This document shows positions 26,453 to 34,389 of a stretch of DNA of 37,979 nt, piece by piece (position 1 is the first letter of the stretch; each line of letters opens with the position of its first letter). Source of the DNA: an uncultured Lachnospiraceae bacterium (lineage in GTDB: Bacteria; Bacillota; Clostridia; Lachnospirales; Lachnospiraceae). Location of the stretch: contig CAMRSM010000035.1 in NCBI GenBank assembly GCA_947053345.1, positions 1 through 37,979 of the forward strand. Direction: 5' to 3'. A program made the position numbers and the translations under genes. Below the pieces are notes generated by a model, which saw only the letters and a program-made list of their open reading frames with translations, was not told the origin of the DNA and searched no databases.

Positions 26453-26530
26453 CTCCCTTTTCGGAAAAGTGTTCCCACCGCGAAAACTTGTTGTATAACG
26501 CCAATTTTTTAATATACAATTACCGCATCT
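26453..26530. repeat. Leader repeat, copy 1 (upstream of M29 gene)
   Basis: The 23 bases CTCCCTTTTCGGAAAAGTGT and on (26453-26475) recur at 27737 with one mismatch, and similarity continues at about 65-70% for another ~50 bases, including the -10 box. In the transcript sense it spans promoter, a small CTTTT/AAAAG hairpin and the GGGAG ribosome-binding site of the M29 gene. Confidence 0.75.
26492..26519 (-). promoter_or_regulatory. Probable promoter of M29 peptidase gene
   Basis: On the minus strand, TTGTAT (26514-26519) and TATACA (26492-26497) are 16 bases apart, about 50 bases before the start codon. The remaining bases to 26685 show nothing I can assign. Confidence 0.55.
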
Positions 26531-26685
26531 GCACCCGCATGGCAATTGTGCCGATGGGAATTTACCGTTTCGTTTCTCTCATCATTCCGGATTGAACAGC
26601 ATTGACCGCCTGTGCACAAAAAGCATCCCCATGCCAATCCGCCGGAGATTCCAAGAAAAGGATAATTGCCCGATGCCGCCCATCC

Positions 26686-27018
26686 TCAGACCATCATACC
26701 GGTGAGGTACAACGAGACTAGAGCCACGAGCAATATACCGTTTACCGTCACGCCGAATACCGGCTGAAAATGTAAAATATCCGGCTCACGCAGGCTAAAA
26801 ATGCCAAGCACAAAACCGATAAGTGCCACGAAAAAACAGCCCATCCCCAGATAGCCGACCATGATCCCCGCCTGGCCCTTCGCGAACGCTGCGATCAGGG
26901 AAGCGGCAATCAGGCCTGCAAAGGACAACAGTGCCAGAAACATCGCCAAAATCCCTTTTTTTGAGTGTTTCCTTCCCTGAAATTTTAATTTACTTTTTTT
27001 CTCCATACGGATATCCAT
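26686..27018 (-). CDS. Small membrane protein, DUF6142-like
   Basis: The 110-residue product has a basic N-terminus (KKSKLKFQGRKHSKKG) and three hydrophobic segments: LAMFLALLSFAGLIAASLIA, IMVGYLGMGCFFVALIGFVLGI, and the C-terminal VTVNGILLVALVSLYLTG. This layout matches the small family annotated as DUF6142 in Clostridia; function unknown. The ATG at 27018 is used because AAGGGGG is close upstream, though an ATG at 27006 is possible. The open frame to 27123 runs into the VanZ-family gene. It follows that gene after 47 bases and is probably in the same transcript. Confidence 0.75.
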   Translation of the reverse strand: MDIRMEKKSKLKFQGRKHSKKGILAMFLALLSFAGLIAASLIAAFAKGQAGIMVGYLGMGCFFVALIGFVLGIFSLREPDILHFQPVFGVTVNGILLVALVSLYLTGMMV

Positions 27019-27065
27019 CCAATGTCCCCCTTGCCGTCCAAGCCTCCTGTACGGAGCCTTCCGGC

Positions 27066-27545
27066 TCATTGCGCTGCTGTTTTTCTTCTTTGCAGCGCCA
27101 TGCGCCGCAAAAACAACAGCCACATCAAGAAATACCCCAAAATGCCGCCGAGCGTGTTTAAGAACATGTCATCCACATCAAAAGTCCCCACCTTGCTGAT
27201 TAGTTGAACCGTCTCCACAAACAAGCTGAACAAAAAACTGCCGAATGCAACAAATAAAAACCGTGCGGATTTCGGCCAGATGACGGGCAGAAAAAAGCCA
27301 AACGGCATGAATGCGACAACATTCCCCACCAGATTCACCAAAACACTCTGTATGCCAAGAATTTCCCGGTACTGGTAAAACCGCCGGATCTCCTTAAACA
27401 GCACGAGATTGTAATGGTATTCTTCCGTGGCATCCGTCCTGCCATAGCGCTCGGAAAAAAACAGGAGATAAAACAATACACCCAAATATAAGATAAAAAC
27501 AAGCTGGCTTCCCACACGCTGCCAGCCGGATATTCTTTCCTTCAC
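27066..27545 (-). CDS. VanZ-family membrane protein
   Basis: The 159-residue product has four hydrophobic segments and the VanZ signatures YHYNLVLFKEIRRF, NLVGNVVAFMPFGFFLP, and the C-terminal FVETVQLISKVGTFDVDDMFLNTLGG, with the Glu, Asp-Val-Asp-Asp and Asn-Thr-Gly residues conserved in the family. Despite its name, most VanZ proteins are not resistance genes; some are linked to teicoplanin or lipoglycopeptide tolerance or membrane lipids. No van genes are nearby. The start is GTG at 27545 with AAAGAGG upstream, and the promoter at 27597-27625 is strong. Confidence 0.92.
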   Translation of the reverse strand: MKERISGWQRVGSQLVFILYLGVLFYLLFFSERYGRTDATEEYHYNLVLFKEIRRFYQYREILGIQSVLVNLVGNVVAFMPFGFFLPVIWPKSARFLFVAFGSFLFSLFVETVQLISKVGTFDVDDMFLNTLGGILGYFLMWLLFLRRMALQRRKTAAQ

Positions 27546-27596
27546 AAAAACCTCTTTCTATACTCTTGCCTATATCGCCACATTCTATTATTCCCC

Positions 27597-27625
27597 ATTA
27601 TACACTAGCCCTTTCACAATTTCAA
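27597..27625 (-). promoter_or_regulatory. Promoter of VanZ-family gene
   Basis: On the minus strand, TTGAAA (27620-27625) and TATAAT (27597-27602) are 17 bases apart, and the GTG start is ~50 bases downstream. Confidence 0.85.
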
Positions 27626-27735
27626 GCATCCGTATGAAAAATCGGCGGCACCTTTGCGGTTTCTGCACAGTTTGTGTCATATCTTTTCCGGCATAAAGCC
27701 GGTTTCCCAAAAACCTGCCCCATTCTTTCAAAAAA

Positions 27736-27800
27736 CTCCCTTTTCGGAAAAGTGTTCCTACTGTCTAAAATTTGAAGTATAATGCATATATTTACATATG
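27736..27800. repeat. Leader repeat, copy 2, left edge of AT-rich island
   Basis: ACTCCCTTTTCGGAAAAGTG and the following bases match the leader of the M29 gene (26453). The -10-like TATACT is kept, but the -35 is poor. Downstream in that direction is only a 33-codon frame (27723-27622) with weak start signals. A related sequence lies inverted at 28215-28268. Confidence 0.7.
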
Positions 27801-27852
27801 ATTACTGAATTTACACTCACCTAACAATTCTTAGTCGTATGTTTCAATCGGT

Positions 27853-27993
27853 TCATAAGTCCTGACTACACCAACCAACGGCAAAATCCATTAAATCCAT
27901 CAAAGCATCCTTTGCCTTAAAGTCACATTGATTTTTTATTTTTTCCAAATTTTTTAACATACTATCTTTATCCATTCCTTGATTTTTAAACAT
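27853..27993 (-). pseudogene. Fragment: 46-residue C-terminal remnant of an unrecognised protein
   Basis: A 46-codon frame reads MFKNQGMDKDSMLKNLEKIK and ends in FAVGWCSQDL. Its composition looks like a real helical C-terminus rather than chance sequence. The frame is closed by TAA four codons before its first ATG, and no ribosome-binding site precedes it. It overlaps the tail of the next fragment in another frame. I infer it is the end of a gene whose start has been lost by deletion. The family is unknown; small immunity-type proteins have this flavour, but that is only an impression. Confidence 0.45.
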
Positions 27994-28139
27994 ATCAGGA
28001 ATTTATGAAGAACAGGCAGTCCTTCACAAAATGTAATTATGCTGCCCATACTATCCAACGTAGTATCATCTTTTGACAACAATGCAATATCATCTGTAAC
28101 CATTTCGTTTAAATCAACATAAACTCGTGCCTTATCCAT
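27954..28139 (-). pseudogene. Truncated small gene with intact start (61 codons)
   Basis: The N-terminus MDKARVYVDLNEMVTDDIAL continues LLSKDDTTLDSMGSIITFCEGLPV, which reads as a well-formed soluble beta-rich protein. After that the frame becomes hydrophobic and basic (LHKFLICLKIKEW) and stops at 27954, suggesting the original reading has been interrupted near 28010. A good AAGGAG nine bases before the ATG shows the start is genuine. I recall similar short clostridial hypothetical proteins of about 100 residues, but cannot confirm it. Local base composition is far more AT-rich than neighbouring genes, so it was probably acquired. It may still be translated as a short protein. Confidence 0.55.
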
Positions 28140-28214
28140 CTTCTGAAACTCCTTTCAGCCTAAAAATTCCAGTTGATATACCCTATTATAAATATTTTTC
28201 TGCTACTTACAATG

Positions 28215-28268
28215 CATATTCATAAGTTCTTTTTTACATGAGTACACAATTCTGAAAAGGGAGTCCCC
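28215..28268. repeat. Leader repeat, copy 3, inverted, right edge of AT-rich island
   Basis: Read on the minus strand this starts ACTCCCTTTTC, like copies 1 and 2, and both this and copy 2 reach ATGCAT exactly 47 bases later. Similarity between is partial (about half). Its orientation is opposite to copy 2, so the two bracket the island 27736-28268. Confidence 0.5.
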
Positions 28269-28314
28269 AAAAAAAGCTCCCGCCCCCCAATTCCGGCCGG
28301 AGGGCAGGAGCTTT
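28269..28314 (-). terminator. Terminator after the Ig-like surface protein
   Basis: In the transcript sense AAAGCTCCTGCCC pairs with GGGCGGGAGCTTT (one mismatch) and is followed by a U-run. It lies 40 bases after the stop at 28355. Confidence 0.9.
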
Positions 28315-28354
28315 GTAAAACTCAAATCCAAGCGGCGGTTCTTACCGCGCTTTG

Positions 28355-30952
28355 CTAATATACACTCTGGGTCGCAACATACTGGCCTGAAACAAAGTTT
28401 GCCCGGTTCCCGTTCATATCAAAAATCTGATTATCCGTGACAGTAAAGCGAATTGTCCGCGAAGTCGGAAGTCCGTCCAGCGTGATGAAGATCTGCTTTC
28501 CGCTCGCCGTGCCGTAGCCCGTAAACGATGCCCCTGTCGTCGTATCTACCGCACTGATGCGTATCGTACCAACCACATCCTCAGACATATTGATCGTGAT
28601 CATACTGTTGTTGAACGTATTCCCAACCGGCTTTGGAGGCTCATTCTCCACTGCGCTGAACACAATGCTCTGGTTCGTTATCACACCGGAGAGCGTGCCA
28701 AATCCTCTCACACCATTTACAACCAGTTCATAGCTGCTGCCGTAGCTGCTTGTAAATGCACCTGTGTTGAAGGTCAGTTCTACCACCACACTGCTGTCAT
28801 TGTTCTGGCTGACCGAAGCCCCAATCGGATAGATGCGCGACATGCCGTTCACCAGATAATAATTCTGTACCTGTTCTCCCGTGTCCGGATCAATCTTGCC
28901 GGAAAAATTCAGATAGACCAGACTCAGGTCTTCCGTGCTCTGCACAGCGGAGATCGGCATTGGAGCTTCATCCGTGGATGCAGTTCCGTTCTTATTGATC
29001 ACGACATTGGCCGCCCTCGAGTAATTCTCGAGTTTATCCGCCACCATACCCTCCGGGAGCATAAACGTAAACTGTCCGCTCCCAAGCATCGCCGGCTCCT
29101 CAAAAATGTAGGTGACAATGGTGTTTTCCACCTCCGCTGTCGTGCTGAACGGGGATACCGTAGAAATATCACCGTTCCCGCTCCTCACGCGCACGGACAC
29201 CTGCTGTGTGGTCGTCGCGACCCGGATTTCCTTGTTGTAAGTCAGGATCAGCTTGCTCACTGTCCGCCCGTCCACAACTGCGTTTGTCAGCTCGTAGGCA
29301 AGGAGCTGCGGCGGGGTCGCATCCAGTGTAAAGTTGACCGGATAGGACTGCGAAGGAACGGTTGACGTAATCGCGTTATAATTGTACCACCCCGAAAAGC
29401 CGATGGTCTGGTAACCCGTTACCGACTGGTACGCAGCCGGGATCTCATAGCGGACAAGCCTTTGGTTTTCCATATCCACAACCCCGTAGGAGGTGTACGA
29501 CCCAAACTGTGCCATACCGCCGGAGGAAAGCTCCGCGCTGAACGTAAGCTCGATCTCTGTTTTCGAGATGCGCTCCGCCTTCACGATCGACGCGAGCGGC
29601 TTCGCCGATGTGTCCGTCCGCACGTAAACACTCTGCAACTGCCTGCTCGTCGTGTTGCCTGCCGTGTCGCGGATGCCTTTGAGCATCACTGTCACCGTCA
29701 GGTTCTTTTCCATCACATATCCGCTCAGGTCGATCGAAAGCGTGCGTTTGTCATCGCTAAGCCTGTAATTCGACACTTCTTTTAAATAGCTGCTCAGCAG
29801 CGCATCCGTCGTGCCCGAAACGCTCTCAACCGTCATGTTGGTGATATCAAGCGCCTCATTGAAGTTGATGTTGCTGATCAGCCCGTTATAGCCGACTGTC
29901 GTATTGAGATAGATCGGTCCGGTCGTGTCCTTTAACGTCATGATATTGGAATACTGCTCAAACGGCTGCCCCATCGCACTCATAACCTTGCCGGACACGA
30001 CAACCGAATAAATGCCGTTGAATGAACCGGTTCCGTGGATCGTCAAAGTTTTCGCATCTGTAGAAAAATCTGCCGTCAGCACACCGAAATCCGATGCTTT
30101 CTCATCCCTTCCCACCACGATCACACCTGCAACAAGCTTGTTGCCATTGAGCACACTGCTCTTTCGAACCGGCTGGTTGAAAGTAATCTGCAATTCCTGG
30201 CTGCCCACCATCTTCGCCTGCTCCACTTTCGGAAGCACCGGAAGCGGCGTTGGGGTCGGGCTTGGGGTCGGCGTTGCCGTCGGGGTCGGGGTCGGAGCCG
30301 GCTTCTTGACAACATGCAGGTAGAACTTCGCCACCGCCTTGTTGTCCGCCCTGACCGCGTCGCTCTTGCTCAGGCCATACCGTACCTCGATCACCGTGAT
30401 ACCCGGCTTCTTTGCCGTGATCACCCCGGAAGTTGAGATTGTAGCCACGCCCTCATCCTCGGAACTGTAGAAAACACTGTCCGTCGTATTGGACGGCGAT
30501 ACCGATTTCTTGACCGTGAACGTGCTGCCGACATACATCCGTTTTGCATTGTCCTCATCCAAGGTCACATTGGTAAACTTCACTGTTTTCGCCTCCACGC
30601 GATTGCGCACGATAATCGTGCAGGCAAGCGGCTTTGAAGAAGAACCATCCTTATATTTTAATGTACATTTCACGGTCGTCGTGCCGACTTTGACCGGCGT
30701 GACAACACCGTTGCTGTCAACCTTGGCGATCGACGAGCGGTTTGACTTCCATGTAACGGATTTTACTTTGTCCATATCCGCATTCGTAACCTTTAACTGG
30801 AAGGTCGTGCCAAGATAAACCTTCCTGCTTGTTGCATTCAGCGATACGGATGCCGCCTGCGCGCTCAAGCAATCCGCAAGCCCCGCAAACATCGGAACCG
30901 CCATGCACAGCAGCAGGAAAAATGCCACAAGCTTTGATAGCCTTCTTTTCAT
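28355..30952 (-). CDS. Secreted protein with bacterial Ig-like (BIG2) domains
   Basis: This 865-residue protein begins with a signal peptide (MKRRLSKLVAFFLLLCMAV, cleavage near AQAA). Two BIG2-type domains follow: VYLGTTFQLKV to TTVKCTLKYKDG, then MYVGSTFTVKKSVSP to GVITAKKPGITVIEV. Next is a proline/threonine linker (PTPTPTATPTPSPTPTP), then about 600 residues of beta-rich Ig-like repeats, each starting near motifs such as KAERISKTEIELTFSAEL and LEVAQ-like strands ('TFNQPV', 'NFNEAL', 'TYNKEI', 'NFSGKI', 'NMSEDV'). These recurring strands suggest five or six SbsA-type Ig domains. There is no LPXTG sorting motif or membrane anchor, so attachment is unclear. The ATG at 30952 has GAGG 9-10 bases upstream, preferred over the frame to 31030. 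It stands alone with its own terminator. Confidence 0.9.
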   Translation of the reverse strand: MKRRLSKLVAFFLLLCMAVPMFAGLADCLSAQAASVSLNATSRKVYLGTTFQLKVTNADMDKVKSVTWKSNRSSIAKVDSNGVVTPVKVGTTTVKCTLKYKDGSSSKPLACTIIVRNRVEAKTVKFTNVTLDEDNAKRMYVGSTFTVKKSVSPSNTTDSVFYSSEDEGVATISTSGVITAKKPGITVIEVRYGLSKSDAVRADNKAVAKFYLHVVKKPAPTPTPTATPTPSPTPTPLPVLPKVEQAKMVGSQELQITFNQPVRKSSVLNGNKLVAGVIVVGRDEKASDFGVLTADFSTDAKTLTIHGTGSFNGIYSVVVSGKVMSAMGQPFEQYSNIMTLKDTTGPIYLNTTVGYNGLISNINFNEALDITNMTVESVSGTTDALLSSYLKEVSNYRLSDDKRTLSIDLSGYVMEKNLTVTVMLKGIRDTAGNTTSRQLQSVYVRTDTSAKPLASIVKAERISKTEIELTFSAELSSGGMAQFGSYTSYGVVDMENQRLVRYEIPAAYQSVTGYQTIGFSGWYNYNAITSTVPSQSYPVNFTLDATPPQLLAYELTNAVVDGRTVSKLILTYNKEIRVATTTQQVSVRVRSGNGDISTVSPFSTTAEVENTIVTYIFEEPAMLGSGQFTFMLPEGMVADKLENYSRAANVVINKNGTASTDEAPMPISAVQSTEDLSLVYLNFSGKIDPDTGEQVQNYYLVNGMSRIYPIGASVSQNNDSSVVVELTFNTGAFTSSYGSSYELVVNGVRGFGTLSGVITNQSIVFSAVENEPPKPVGNTFNNSMITINMSEDVVGTIRISAVDTTTGASFTGYGTASGKQIFITLDGLPTSRTIRFTVTDNQIFDMNGNRANFVSGQYVATQSVY

Positions 30953-31151
30953 ATCCCTACCTCTTTTCTGTTTTTCTATGTAGCCGCCGCCGGCGGCAGA
31001 CCAACAGGTACTATTCCCATAATACCCCACATTATTGTCAAATTCACGCCAAAGTTGTTACAATTTTCTTACAAATCCATATTCAGGCCACAGCGCCCGC
31101 TGCTCCTTTGCGTTCCTTCTCACCTTTTGCATACATTTGGTTCCGTCATGC

Positions 31152-31190
31152 AAAAAAGGGCACCGGAGTATACCCTCCGGTGCCCTTTTA
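31152..31190 (-). terminator. Terminator after rplL
   Basis: In the transcript sense, AAAAGGGCACCGGAG pairs perfectly with CTCCGGTGCCCTTTT around a 6-base loop and ends in a U-run. It lies 21 bases after the rplL stop and isolates this operon from downstream genes. Confidence 0.97.
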
Positions 31191-31210
31191 CAAACGCGTC
31201 ACATGGGAAA

Positions 31211-31576
31211 TTATTTAAGCGTAACCTTAGCGCCAACTTCCTCAAGCTTCTTCTTGATCTCCTCAGCCTCTTCCTTGGAAGCGCCCTCTTTGAGCACCTT
31301 CGGAGCACCGTCAACGGTGTCCTTTGCTTCCTTGAGACCAAGACCGGTTACCTCACGTACCACCTTGATAACCTTTACCTTCTCTGCGCCAACCTCGGTC
31401 AGCTCTACGTTGAACTCGGTCTTCTCTTCCTCAGCTGCCGCTGCCGGACCCGCTGCCGCCACAACAACACCTGCCGCTGCGCTGACACCGAACTCCTCCT
31501 CACAAGCCTTTACCAGATCATTTAACTCTAATACGGTCATGCCTTTGATAGCATCAATAAATTCCTGAGTCGTCAT
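31211..31576 (-). CDS. rplL: Ribosomal protein L7/L12
   Basis: This 121-residue protein forms the ribosome stalk that recruits elongation and release factors. The N-terminal dimerisation segment ([32 protein letters not shown]) is followed by the Ala/Gly-rich hinge ([19 protein letters not shown]) and the C-terminal factor-binding domain ([39 protein letters not shown]). The ATG at 31576 is used because the five codons before it form its ribosome-binding site (GGAGGT). It follows rplJ after about 160 bases and is the last gene before a strong terminator. Confidence 0.98.
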   Translation of the reverse strand: MTTQEFIDAIKGMTVLELNDLVKACEEEFGVSAAAGVVVAAAGPAAAAEEEKTEFNVELTEVGAEKVKVIKVVREVTGLGLKEAKDTVDGAPKVLKEGASKEEAEEIKKKLEEVGAKVTLK

Positions 31577-31735
31577 TTTATTTACCTCCATATGATTATT
31601 TTGTCACTGCCAGCCTGCCGCTGACAGATCATTACGCCGCCGGTTTACCGCTGCATCGCCTCTTTTGCCGGAAACTTTTAAGCCCCGGCGCAAACCATGC
31701 GCAAACCCGCGCCGATACGGTACATACACAAATAC

Positions 31736-32230
31736 TTATGCTGCTTCCCCGTTCTTCTCCGCGATCTGCTTGATAACGCGGGCAAAGTTCGTGATCGGGG
31801 ACTGCATGCTTCCGAGAAGCCTGGAAATAAGCACTTCCCTCGACGGGATGGATGCGATGACCTGGATGCCCTTCGCATCGTAGTATGTGCCTTCCACGAC
31901 ACCGGCCTTAAACTCAAGCCTGTCGCAGGTCTTCGCAAACTCTGCGAGCACCCTTGCCGGTGCAGTCGCATCGTCAACGCCGAACGCAATCGCGGTCGGA
32001 CCTTCGAGATTTTCGTCAAGCTGCGCGAAATCCGTACCTTCGAATGCCCTCTTGAGATAAGTGTTCTTGTACACCTTGTACACAACACCGGCTTCCCTTA
32101 AGGATTTGCGAAGGCGGGTATCTTCCTCAACGGTAAGACCGCGGTAATCTACGATGACTGCGGCGCTTGCCTTTGAAATATAGCCCTTGATCTCGTCAAT
32201 GATCGGAGTCTTTAACTCAACCTTTGCCAT
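31736..32230 (-). CDS. rplJ: Ribosomal protein L10
   Basis: This 164-residue stalk base protein anchors L7/L12 dimers on 23S rRNA. The N-terminal domain includes SKASAAVIVDYRGLTVEEDTRLRKSLREAG and YKVYKNTYLKRAF, conserved in L10, and the C-terminal helix that binds L7/L12 follows. The ATG at 32230 has AGGAGG upstream. Its own promoter (32419-32447) and the L10 leader allow L10-L12 to shut down their own synthesis, apart from the rplKA part of the cluster. Confidence 0.98.
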   Translation of the reverse strand: MAKVELKTPIIDEIKGYISKASAAVIVDYRGLTVEEDTRLRKSLREAGVVYKVYKNTYLKRAFEGTDFAQLDENLEGPTAIAFGVDDATAPARVLAEFAKTCDRLEFKAGVVEGTYYDAKGIQVIASIPSREVLISRLLGSMQSPITNFARVIKQIAEKNGEAA

Positions 32231-32263
32231 TTTACGTACACCTCCTTATAGATTTTGTCTGCA

Positions 32264-32410
32264 CATGTCATAAGGATAATAAAAACTGCCCCCCGCAAAG
32301 ACAGGAGGCAGCAAATCAGTCATGATATACCAACATTATCCTCGGCAGGCGGACTTCCTTACGCCGTGGCTACGGCACCTGCTGTCTTCGGCAGCCGCTG
32401 TTTTTCAACA
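32264..32410 (-). ncRNA. L10 leader (ribosomal protein L10 autoregulatory RNA)
   Basis: The ~150-base leader between the promoter and rplJ contains the nested helices of the Firmicute L10 leader: GCTGCCGAAGACAGCAGG, the GTGCCGTAGCCACGGCGTAA region and GTCCGCCTGCCGAGGATAA. Binding of the L10-L12 complex here is known to control rplJL in B. subtilis. A terminator-like hairpin at 32279-32312 lies at the end of the leader. Recognised by layout and sequence, not by a covariance search. Confidence 0.88.
32279..32312 (-). terminator. Attenuator hairpin in the rplJ leader
   Basis: In the transcript sense, CTGCCTCC pairs with GGGGGGCAG, followed by five U and A/U-rich sequence. It lies before the rplJ start and is the expected attenuation point of the L10 leader. 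Confidence 0.8.
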
Positions 32411-32418
32411 GCTTTTAT

Positions 32419-32447
32419 AATATAACATAAATCTATTTGTGTGTCAA
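32419..32447 (-). promoter_or_regulatory. Promoter of rplJ-rplL
   Basis: On the minus strand, TTGACA (32442-32447) and TATATT (32419-32424) are 17 bases apart. It lies 37 bases after the rplA stop. Confidence 0.92.
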
Positions 32448-32483
32448 CACAAAAACAAAACTTTTCCTGCGGCGTGAACCTGC

Positions 32484-33176
32484 TTACATCAATTTCGCGG
32501 TGTTAAGCTTTACGCCAGGCCCCATCGTGGAAGTGAGCGTAACACTTCTTAAATACTGACCTTTCGCAGATGCCGGCTTTGCCTTGACGATGGCACCCAT
32601 AAGTGCTTGGAAGTTGTCTGCGAGCTGCTCCTCTGTGAAAGAAGCCTTTCCGACCGGACAATGGATGATATTCGTCTTGTCCAGCCTGTATTCGATCTTA
32701 CCAGCTTTGATATCCTTAACAGCCTTCGTAACGTCCATCGTTACGGTACCAGCCTTCGGGTTTGGCATCAGGCCCTTCGGGCCGAGCACGCGGCCGAGGC
32801 GGCCGACAACGCCCATCATATCCGGGGTCGCTACCACAACGTCAAACTCGAACCATCCCTCGTTCTGGATCTTCGGGATCAGCTCGTCACCGCCGACATA
32901 ATCCGCACCTGCCGCCTCTGCCTCCACAACCTTGTCGCCCTTGGCAAATACAAGCACGCGCACCGTCTTGCCGGTTCCGTGCGGCAGCACAACCGCGCCG
33001 CGCACCTGCTGGTCCGCATGGCGGCCGTCAACGCCAAGCCGGATGTGGGTCTCGATCGTCTCATCAAACTTTGCGGTGGCTGTCTTCTTTACTAAGCTGA
33101 CTGCTTCTGTGACATCGTACTGAACGCTTCTGTCAATCTGCTTTGCTGCGTCCTGATATTTCTTTCCTCTTTTCAT
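32484..33176 (-). CDS. rplA: Ribosomal protein L1
   Basis: This 230-residue protein binds the mobile L1 stalk of 23S rRNA. The conserved regions [38 protein letters not shown] and [29 protein letters not shown] are intact. The length is standard. The ATG at 33176 has AGGAGG about nine bases upstream. A hairpin at 33192-33225 matches one before rplK and may be an L1 binding site that lets L1 repress its own operon, as it does in E. coli via a different site. Confidence 0.98.
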   Translation of the reverse strand: MKRGKKYQDAAKQIDRSVQYDVTEAVSLVKKTATAKFDETIETHIRLGVDGRHADQQVRGAVVLPHGTGKTVRVLVFAKGDKVVEAEAAGADYVGGDELIPKIQNEGWFEFDVVVATPDMMGVVGRLGRVLGPKGLMPNPKAGTVTMDVTKAVKDIKAGKIEYRLDKTNIIHCPVGKASFTEEQLADNFQALMGAIVKAKPASAKGQYLRSVTLTSTMGPGVKLNTAKLM

Positions 33177-33191
33177 TTTATTAACCTCCTG

Positions 33192-33225
33192 GTGGTATTA
33201 TCGGGAGAATCTGTGTCCCTCCCAC
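33192..33225 (-). promoter_or_regulatory. Candidate L1-responsive hairpin before rplA
   Basis: In the transcript sense, GTGGGAGGGAC and the later TCTCCCGATAATACCAC pair as two short helices separated by an asymmetric loop with GATAATA. The same layout and nearly the same bases recur at 33789-33822. The rest of this 162-base gap holds several other small hairpins (GCGGATATCCGC; GCAGC/GCTGC). Confidence 0.7.
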
Positions 33226-33338
33226 AATGAAGGGCAAAAGGCTCCTGCCTTTCCCCAACCGGTCCGGATGCCTGGGTCCGGACGCGCGGATATCCGCAGC
33301 CGTTTTAGCGCTGCGCCAAATCCGTATATGCCATATGA

Positions 33339-33767
33339 TCAGTCATCGACCACAGTGATGCCCATGCTTCTTGCAGTGCCCGCGATCATGCTGGTAGCAG
33401 CCTCGATCGTAGCGGCATTCAGATCCGGCATCTTCAACTCGGCAATCTTTTGAACCTCGGAACGCTTGATCGTCGCAACCTTCACCTTGTTCGGCGACGC
33501 ACTCGCGGTCTTAAGGTTGCACGCCTTCTTTAAAAGGACTGCTGCCGGCGGGGTCTTCGTGATGAAGGTAAAGCTTCTGTCCGCGTATACCGTGATGACA
33601 ACCGGGATGATCATACCCTCCTGGTTCGCGGTTCTCGCGTTGAACTCCTTCGTAAACTGTACGATGTTCACGCCGTGCTGGCCGAGCGCCGGACCAACCG
33701 GTGGTGCCGGGGTCGCCTTTGCAGCCGGAATCTGTAACTTAATGTAGCCTGTAACTTTCTTTGCCAT
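33339..33767 (-). CDS. rplK: Ribosomal protein L11
   Basis: This 142-residue protein binds the GTPase-associated centre of 23S rRNA. N-terminal [34 protein letters not shown], the proline-rich hinge ([14 protein letters not shown]) and the C-terminal RNA-binding domain ending GTARSMGI are all present. The ATG at 33767 has AGGAGG upstream, after the hairpin at 33789-33822. It follows nusG after 81 bases. Confidence 0.98.
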   Translation of the reverse strand: MAKKVTGYIKLQIPAAKATPAPPVGPALGQHGVNIVQFTKEFNARTANQEGMIIPVVITVYADRSFTFITKTPPAAVLLKKACNLKTASASPNKVKVATIKRSEVQKIAELKMPDLNAATIEAATSMIAGTARSMGITVVDD

Positions 33768-33788
33768 GATTCGTAACCTCCTAAAATT

Positions 33789-33822
33789 GTGGTATTAGCG
33801 GGAGACTTATAGTCCCTCCCAC
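33789..33822 (-). promoter_or_regulatory. Candidate L1-responsive hairpin before rplK
   Basis: In the transcript sense, GTGGGAGGGAC and GTCTCCCGCTAATACCAC form two helices with an asymmetric loop, ending about 20 bases before the rplK start. It matches the structure before rplA at most positions. Confidence 0.75.
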
Positions 33823-33848
33823 TTGCCGGAGCCAAAAGGCACCCGCAA

Positions 33849-34370
33849 TTAATTGTCGACCCGGATATCGGAGAAACCGATCTCCACCGGTGTCTCGCGT
33901 CCAAACAGGTCAACATTGATGCTGACCGTCTGCTTGTGGGGGTTGATCGCACGGATAACCGCCTGGGTATTCTCCCATGCACCGGATATTACCGTCACCG
34001 TATCGCCCACCTCAAAGTCGTAGGACAACTCCGCTTCTTTCTTGAAGCCAAGATTGATCATCTCTGTTTCCGAGAGCGGTACAGGCTTTGAGCCGGGACC
34101 GACAAACCCCGTCACGCCGCGCGTGTTGCGCACGACATACCAAGTATCCTCGTTCATCTCCATATGAAGGAGCACATAGCCAGGGAAAACCTTTCTCTGG
34201 ACTTTCTTCTTCACACCGTTTTTCAGTTCCGTCACTTCCTCAAGGGGAACGGAAACTTCGAGGATCTGATCCTGGAGATGACGGTTCTCGATCGTCTTCT
34301 CAATATTTGCCTTTACCTTATTCTCATAACCCGAATAGGTATGAACCACATACCATTCTGCTTCTGCCAT
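33849..34370 (-). CDS. nusG: Transcription termination/antitermination factor NusG
   Basis: This 173-residue protein binds RNA polymerase and affects pausing. The NGN domain shows WYVVHTYSGYENKVKANIE, and the C-terminal KOW domain shows FEVGDTVTVISGAWENTQAVI, with the linker region RNTRGVTGFVGPGSKPVPLSE between. The length is normal. The ATG at 34370 is preceded by AGGATAGGG, a moderate ribosome-binding site. It lies 19 bases after the secE stop. Confidence 0.98.
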   Translation of the reverse strand: MAEAEWYVVHTYSGYENKVKANIEKTIENRHLQDQILEVSVPLEEVTELKNGVKKKVQRKVFPGYVLLHMEMNEDTWYVVRNTRGVTGFVGPGSKPVPLSETEMINLGFKKEAELSYDFEVGDTVTVISGAWENTQAVIRAINPHKQTVSINVDLFGRETPVEIGFSDIRVDN

Positions 34371-34389
34371 ATCGTCACCCTATCCTAAG

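Noticed and set aside
27622-27723. 33-codon frame after leader-repeat copy 2
   Set aside because: The ribosome-binding spacing is poor, its end overlaps the -35 of the VanZ-family promoter, and the peptide has no family features. Possibly a remnant, but not supportable as a gene.
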